Part shown: positions 61,501 to 64,000 of the stretch, piece after piece
Position numbering within the stretch: the first letter of the stretch is position 1
Layout: each line of letters opens with the position of its first letter
Assembly: GCA_019117105.1 (NCBI GenBank)
Contig: DXAH01000047.1
Span: 62,001-126,000 of the forward strand
DNA: 64,000 nt
Reading direction: 5' to 3'
DNA from: Duodenibacillus intestinigallinarum
Lineage (GTDB): Bacteria > Pseudomonadota > Gammaproteobacteria > Burkholderiales > Burkholderiaceae_F
Made by a program: the position numbers and the translations under genes
The notes under the pieces: generated by a model
The model's database searches: none
The model's input: only the letters and a program-made list of their open reading frames with translations
Told to the model about the DNA's origin: nothing

Positions 61501-61742
61501 CGATTTTGATGACGTCTCTGGCTTTCGGTCTGGGCGTGTTGCCTCTGGCCATGGCCTCGGGCGCCGGCGCCGGTGCACAGTCGGCCATTGGTGTGGCTGT
61601 TTTGGGCGGTATGATCACGGGAACGTTCCTATGCATCTTCTTTGTGCCTGCGTTCTTCGTGTTGGTGACCCGCATTTTCTCGGGAAAGAAATCCCAACCG
61701 GTTGTCGCCGCCGAACCGAAGGCCGTGGAGTCTCAGGAATAA
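58578..61742 (+). CDS. RND multidrug efflux pump, HAE1 (AcrB/MexB) type
   Basis: This 1054-residue inner-membrane proton antiporter should export hydrophobic or amphiphilic compounds. The N-terminus (FFVNRPIFAWVIAITIMLAG) and SQYPNIAPPQVRVTATYPGASAE are typical. Two large periplasmic loops and twelve membrane helices are present. The proton relay is complete: GLLVDDAIVVVENVER in TM4 carries the two Asp, and VGLVSKNAILIVEFARD in TM10 carries the Lys. The substrate range cannot be read from sequence. It is followed three bases later by the outer-membrane factor frame. Confidence 0.95.
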   Translation: MLSRFFVNRPIFAWVIAITIMLAGVLAIFNLPVSQYPNIAPPQVRVTATYPGASAETMSRTVTQVIEQNMTGLDGLIYMSSNSDSTGRMTITLTFVAGTDPDIAQVQVQNKLSMAEPTLPDTVRQLGVQVQKSSASFLQVVGFIDTSGKLTSGDLGDFLTNNIEEPLARLEGVGEVTVFGASYAMRIWMDPALLVKYGLEVSDVMSAISTQNVQVASGDIAGQPTNGKRMITATIRASSLLTTPEQFEQIALKTLPDGSVVRIKDIGEVSLGQETYTFQGRYDGQPSSGVAISLSSGANALATAARVQAKLDELRPFFPEGVEAVIPFDTTPFVRAAMHEVVKTLLEAIVLVVCVMFLFLQNWRATIIPTISVPVVLLGTFAVLALMGYSINMLTMFALVLAIGLLVDDAIVVVENVERVMMERRCDPKTATVESMQQITGALIGIAMVLSAVFVPMAFFGGSTGVIYRQFSVTIVSAMALSVVVALTLIPALCASILKQIEPGHEKATTGFFGKFNQAFDALTSGVRASVRMFVRRISRLLVLYAVLIGAVVLGFMKIPSAFMPGEDQGVLLMMLQTPASATAERTDVVVDRFQRVIREAEKKDVEHVFTVRGYSFAGTGQNNSMGFIKLKDWSERKDESSSANAVMMRSLGMLFSPAFKDAQGYVFQLPAVPELGVADGFDFFLQDRSGQGHDRLMQVMNEFLAKANADPRLRQVRHNGMPDAPMVQLNVDYEKARTLGVSESQINTTLNAAFGSSYVNDFMDQGRLKKVYVQGIPDSRGEEADLAKWHVKSSISGQMVPFSSFVTTSWTSGSPRLDRFNAIDAVNIQGSPAPGVSSGEAMQAIEEILQQMPHGYSIEWNGVSYQERVAGSNAAPLYALSVLVVFLALAALYESWTIPIAVILVVPTGVVGALGLTWICGKENDVYFQVGLLTTVGLVSKNAILIVEFARDLHDQGQELLASVVEAVRLRLRPILMTSLAFGLGVLPLAMASGAGAGAQSAIGVAVLGGMITGTFLCIFFVPAFFVLVTRIFSGKKSQPVVAAEPKAVESQE

Positions 61743-61757
61743 AAAATGAGGAAACAA

Positions 61758-63209
61758 ATGCGTAAAACCTTATGTCTTTTGCCTCTGGCTTCGGCCTTGC
61801 TGCTTTCAGGCTGCATTTCCTTGGCTCCCGAGTACGAGCGTCCCGAGGCTCCCGTCGAGCAGGTTTGGCCGCAGGATGAGGCAACGAAAAACGCGGCGCT
61901 TCTGACAGAAGGGCTGCAGAAGTGGAGTGACTTCTTTACCGATGAACGTCTCACCAAGCTCATTGAACTTGGTCTGCAAAACAACCGCAGTCTGCGTTCG
62001 GCGTTCTATTCGGTTGAGCAGGCTCGCGCACAGTACAACGTAAGCCGTGCGGATCTGTTGCCGTCGGTGGCGGTGCAGGCCGAAGAAACGGCCGGGCGTA
62101 CGCCGGCTTCGACGACCAGTACGGGGGTTGATGTCACGTCGCACACCTACTCGGCCAGTGCTGCGATGGCATCCTACGAGCTTGATTTGTTCGGACGCAT
62201 CCGCAATCTGAACGAACAGGCTTTGCAGTCCTATTTCCAGACGCAGGCGGCGCAGCGCACGGCGCAAATGACGGTGATCACCGAAATCGCTCAGACCTGG
62301 TTGTCGCTTGGCGCCAGCAAGGATTTGCTCAAGCTCGCACAGGAGACATACGACAGCCAGTCCGAGAGTCTGAAGTTAATCCAGCAGAGCTACGAGCTCG
62401 GCGCTTCGAGCATGCTTGAAGTGCAGCAGGCCATGCAGACGGTGGCAACGGCCAAGGCCGCCGCCGTCCAGGCCTCCCGCTCGGTCGCACAGTACCGCAA
62501 TGCACTGGCGACGCTTGTGGGTACCAAAGTGCCGGCAGAACTTGAGCCCGAAGGTCTGAAGATGGACATCACCAAGCCGCAGGTGTCGGTGGCATCCAAC
62601 ATCCCGAGCGAAGTGTTGCTCGCTCGTCCTGATATCGCGTCGGCCGAAGCGGTTTTGCGTTCGGCCAACGCCAACATCGGTGTGGCTCGCGCCGCGTTCT
62701 TCCCGAGCATTACGCTCACGGGATCGGCCGGATCCATTTCGGGAGAACTCAACGAGCTCTTTAACGGCGGTACGCATACGTGGAGCTTTGTGCCCAATAT
62801 CACGCTGCCGATTTTCACGGGCGGCGCGAACATTGCCAATCTGCGTGCGGCTGAGGCCTATCAGAAGAAGTCGATTGCCGACTATGAACTCGCCATTCAG
62901 ACGGCGTTCCAGGAAGTGGCCGATGCACTGGCGACCGAAGGCACGGTTGCCGACGAACTTTTGGCGCAGCAACAGTTGGCGGCTGCAACGGCCGAAACGC
63001 TTCGCTTGAGCGAAGAGCGCTACAAGAACGGCGCAGACAGCTATCTTGAAGTGCTCGACAGCCAGCGCTCGAACTTCTCGGCGCAGCAGGCCGTGATCAA
63101 TGCTCAGCTTTCGCGCGCCGCCAGTCTCGTGACGCTCTACAAAGTATTGGGCGGTGGTTCGCAGCTTGAAGACCCGGCCGAAACGACTCAGACGGCGGAC
63201 GCGAAATGA
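61758..63209 (+). CDS. Outer-membrane efflux lipoprotein (OprM/NodT family)
   Basis: The TolC-like channel completes the tripartite pump. The 483-residue protein has a lipoprotein signal ending LLSGC (Cys near 18), SLAPEYERPEAPV, and two repeats of outer-membrane efflux domains (about 60-255 and 270-460) with the long helices of the alpha barrel (YSVEQARAQYNVSRADLLPS, ARAAFFPSITLTGSAGS). The ATG at 61758 is preferred to 61746 because GAGGAAA precedes it at the right distance. Its last four bases overlap the TetR gene start. Confidence 0.93.
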   Translation: MRKTLCLLPLASALLLSGCISLAPEYERPEAPVEQVWPQDEATKNAALLTEGLQKWSDFFTDERLTKLIELGLQNNRSLRSAFYSVEQARAQYNVSRADLLPSVAVQAEETAGRTPASTTSTGVDVTSHTYSASAAMASYELDLFGRIRNLNEQALQSYFQTQAAQRTAQMTVITEIAQTWLSLGASKDLLKLAQETYDSQSESLKLIQQSYELGASSMLEVQQAMQTVATAKAAAVQASRSVAQYRNALATLVGTKVPAELEPEGLKMDITKPQVSVASNIPSEVLLARPDIASAEAVLRSANANIGVARAAFFPSITLTGSAGSISGELNELFNGGTHTWSFVPNITLPIFTGGANIANLRAAEAYQKKSIADYELAIQTAFQEVADALATEGTVADELLAQQQLAAATAETLRLSEERYKNGADSYLEVLDSQRSNFSAQQAVINAQLSRAASLVTLYKVLGGGSQLEDPAETTQTADAK

Positions 63210-63781
63210 CCGTGTTGACGTCTGGAGCGGCGGGCAATCTGCGCGAGCAGATTCTGTCCGCCGCAGCTTCGTGTTTCCGCGAGCGCGGCATCAAAGCCAC
63301 GAAGATGCAGGAGATTGGCAAACGCGCCGGCATCAGCGTGGGAAACTTCTACAACTATTTTGAAAACAAAGACGCCATCATTGACGAATTTGCACAGCGG
63401 GAAGTTGCTCGCCTTGCTCGCGAAATCGATGAAATTGTCAACGGCCGCGTTTCGCTGGAGGAGCAGAGGCGACAGTTTCGCGAGTCTCTGCGCAAACAGT
63501 TGGCAGTACAGCGCGCTCGTGTCAAAATTGAGATCCTCGAAGAGGCGGCCAGAAACAGCTCCATGGGCGAGATCGTCAAACGTTCGGATGCCCAGGTTCG
63601 GGAGTTGATCAAGAAAATGCACCGCAGCCGGTCTTCAGCGGAAGTTTCCGATGAAGAAATCGAGGTGATGGTGGAAATGGATATGGCTCTTGTTGACGGT
63701 ATGGCATTTCGTTTGATTGCGCATCCGGAACTCGATATCGAACGCATGATCAACGCCATTGTGAAAACCGTTATCCGCTGA
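63206..63781 (+). CDS. TetR-family repressor at the end of the efflux operon
   Basis: This 191-residue protein is a predicted ligand-responsive repressor. The N-terminal TetR helix-turn-helix (about 12-58) includes ILSAAASCFRERGIKATKMQEIGKRAGI and SVGNFYNYFENKDAII; the ligand/dimer domain (about 70-191) is variable. It starts with ATGA overlapping the outer-membrane factor stop, so it is made with the pump. Such pumps more often have a divergent regulator; a 3' position in the operon makes autoregulation likely. The operator candidate is the palindrome at 57201-57216. Confidence 0.88.
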   Translation: MTVLTSGAAGNLREQILSAAASCFRERGIKATKMQEIGKRAGISVGNFYNYFENKDAIIDEFAQREVARLAREIDEIVNGRVSLEEQRRQFRESLRKQLAVQRARVKIEILEEAARNSSMGEIVKRSDAQVRELIKKMHRSRSSAEVSDEEIEVMVEMDMALVDGMAFRLIAHPELDIERMINAIVKTVIR

Positions 63782-63840
63782 TTCGCTAAACTGCACGCTG
63801 ATGGCTCTCTTCTGAGAGAAACTGCTTGGTTTCTTTGATG

Positions 63841-63876
63841 AAAAGCACCGGTATCTCAAAAATATCGGTGCTTTTC
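63841..63876 (+). terminator. Rho-independent terminator of the efflux operon
   Basis: AAAAGCACCG with TAT pairs with ATATCGGTGCTTTT across a short A-rich loop, ending in TTTTC. Confidence 0.85.
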
Positions 63877-64000
63877 TCTGTGCCTGTGTGCCGGAAACCG
63901 ATGCTGCTGAGAAAATCAACCCTTGCGGGCTTTGCGTGCACCATTGATGTGCCCAAAGCTATTCGACTGATTTAACACGGAAAAATCTCATACCTATGAC
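63877..64000. other. Window end, no supported gene
   Basis: The last 124 bases contain only a 24-codon open frame (ATG at 63901 to TAA) with no ribosome site. I see no feature I can support. Confidence 0.6.

Noticed and set aside
63901..63975. 24-codon open frame at the window end
   Set aside because: Too short, without a ribosome site or homology-like feature.
1..64000. CRISPR array, insertion sequences, prophage or integrase
   Set aside because: No regularly spaced repeats, transposase, integrase or phage genes are seen; the window is core chromosome.

Overview
The window looks like a chromosomal origin-proximal segment of a Gram-negative betaproteobacterium, most likely a Sutterellaceae-type member of Burkholderiales. 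The reasons are the gene orders birA-coaX-SPOR protein, ybeD-lipB-lipA, rpmH-rnpA-yidD-yidC-mnmE, mnmG-rsmG-parA-parB-atpIBEFHAGDC and DUF971-ubiE-Tim44-like, together with menA and an AcrAB-OprM-type pump. The taxonomic call is inference from gene content and order. I see no insertion sequence, prophage, integrase or CRISPR array.

Left part (1-17.4 kb): the start of gatA and all of gatC face leftward. They are followed by rlpA with a small companion gene, ilvA, a 1308-residue FAD/iron-sulfur oxidoreductase, a HIT hydrolase, the leftward birA-coaX-SPOR group, an alpha/beta hydrolase, and a rightward operon holding a PBP5-family protein, ybeD, lipB, menA and lipA. The PBP5-family protein has lost all three catalytic motifs. 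A BON-domain lipoprotein and a divergent Crp/Fnr-like regulator face leftward.

Origin part (17.4-39.4 kb): an AT-rich gap at 17.4-18.08 kb carries a dense cluster of DnaA boxes and is the best oriC candidate, although it lies about 8 kb from dnaA. Next come a degenerate dienoyl-CoA-reductase-like flavoprotein and a 5'-nucleotidase, then gyrB, dnaN and dnaA running leftward toward that gap. Rightward lie rpmH-rnpA-yidD-yidC, with mnmE and thiC on the other strand. A noncoding AT-rich stretch of almost 1 kb holds five perfect parS sites, followed by mnmG, rsmG, a MarC-family gene, parA and parB.

Right part (39.4-64 kb): the complete nine-gene F1Fo ATP synthase operon, a universal stress protein, yggU, hemE, a gap with a repeated DnaA-box module, priA, tRNA-Arg(CCG), a DUF971 gene, ubiE, a Tim44-like membrane protein, glmU, glmS, and an RND efflux operon that ends with its own TetR regulator.

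Together the genes cover replication initiation and segregation (dnaA, dnaN, gyrB, parAB/parS, priA), membrane insertion, tRNA modification, energy conversion, lipoylation, menaquinone and heme synthesis, and cell-wall precursor supply. The most notable points are the displaced oriC candidate, two apparent pseudoenzymes (PBP5-like and FadH-like), the five-parS island, and the DnaA-box repeats upstream of priA.
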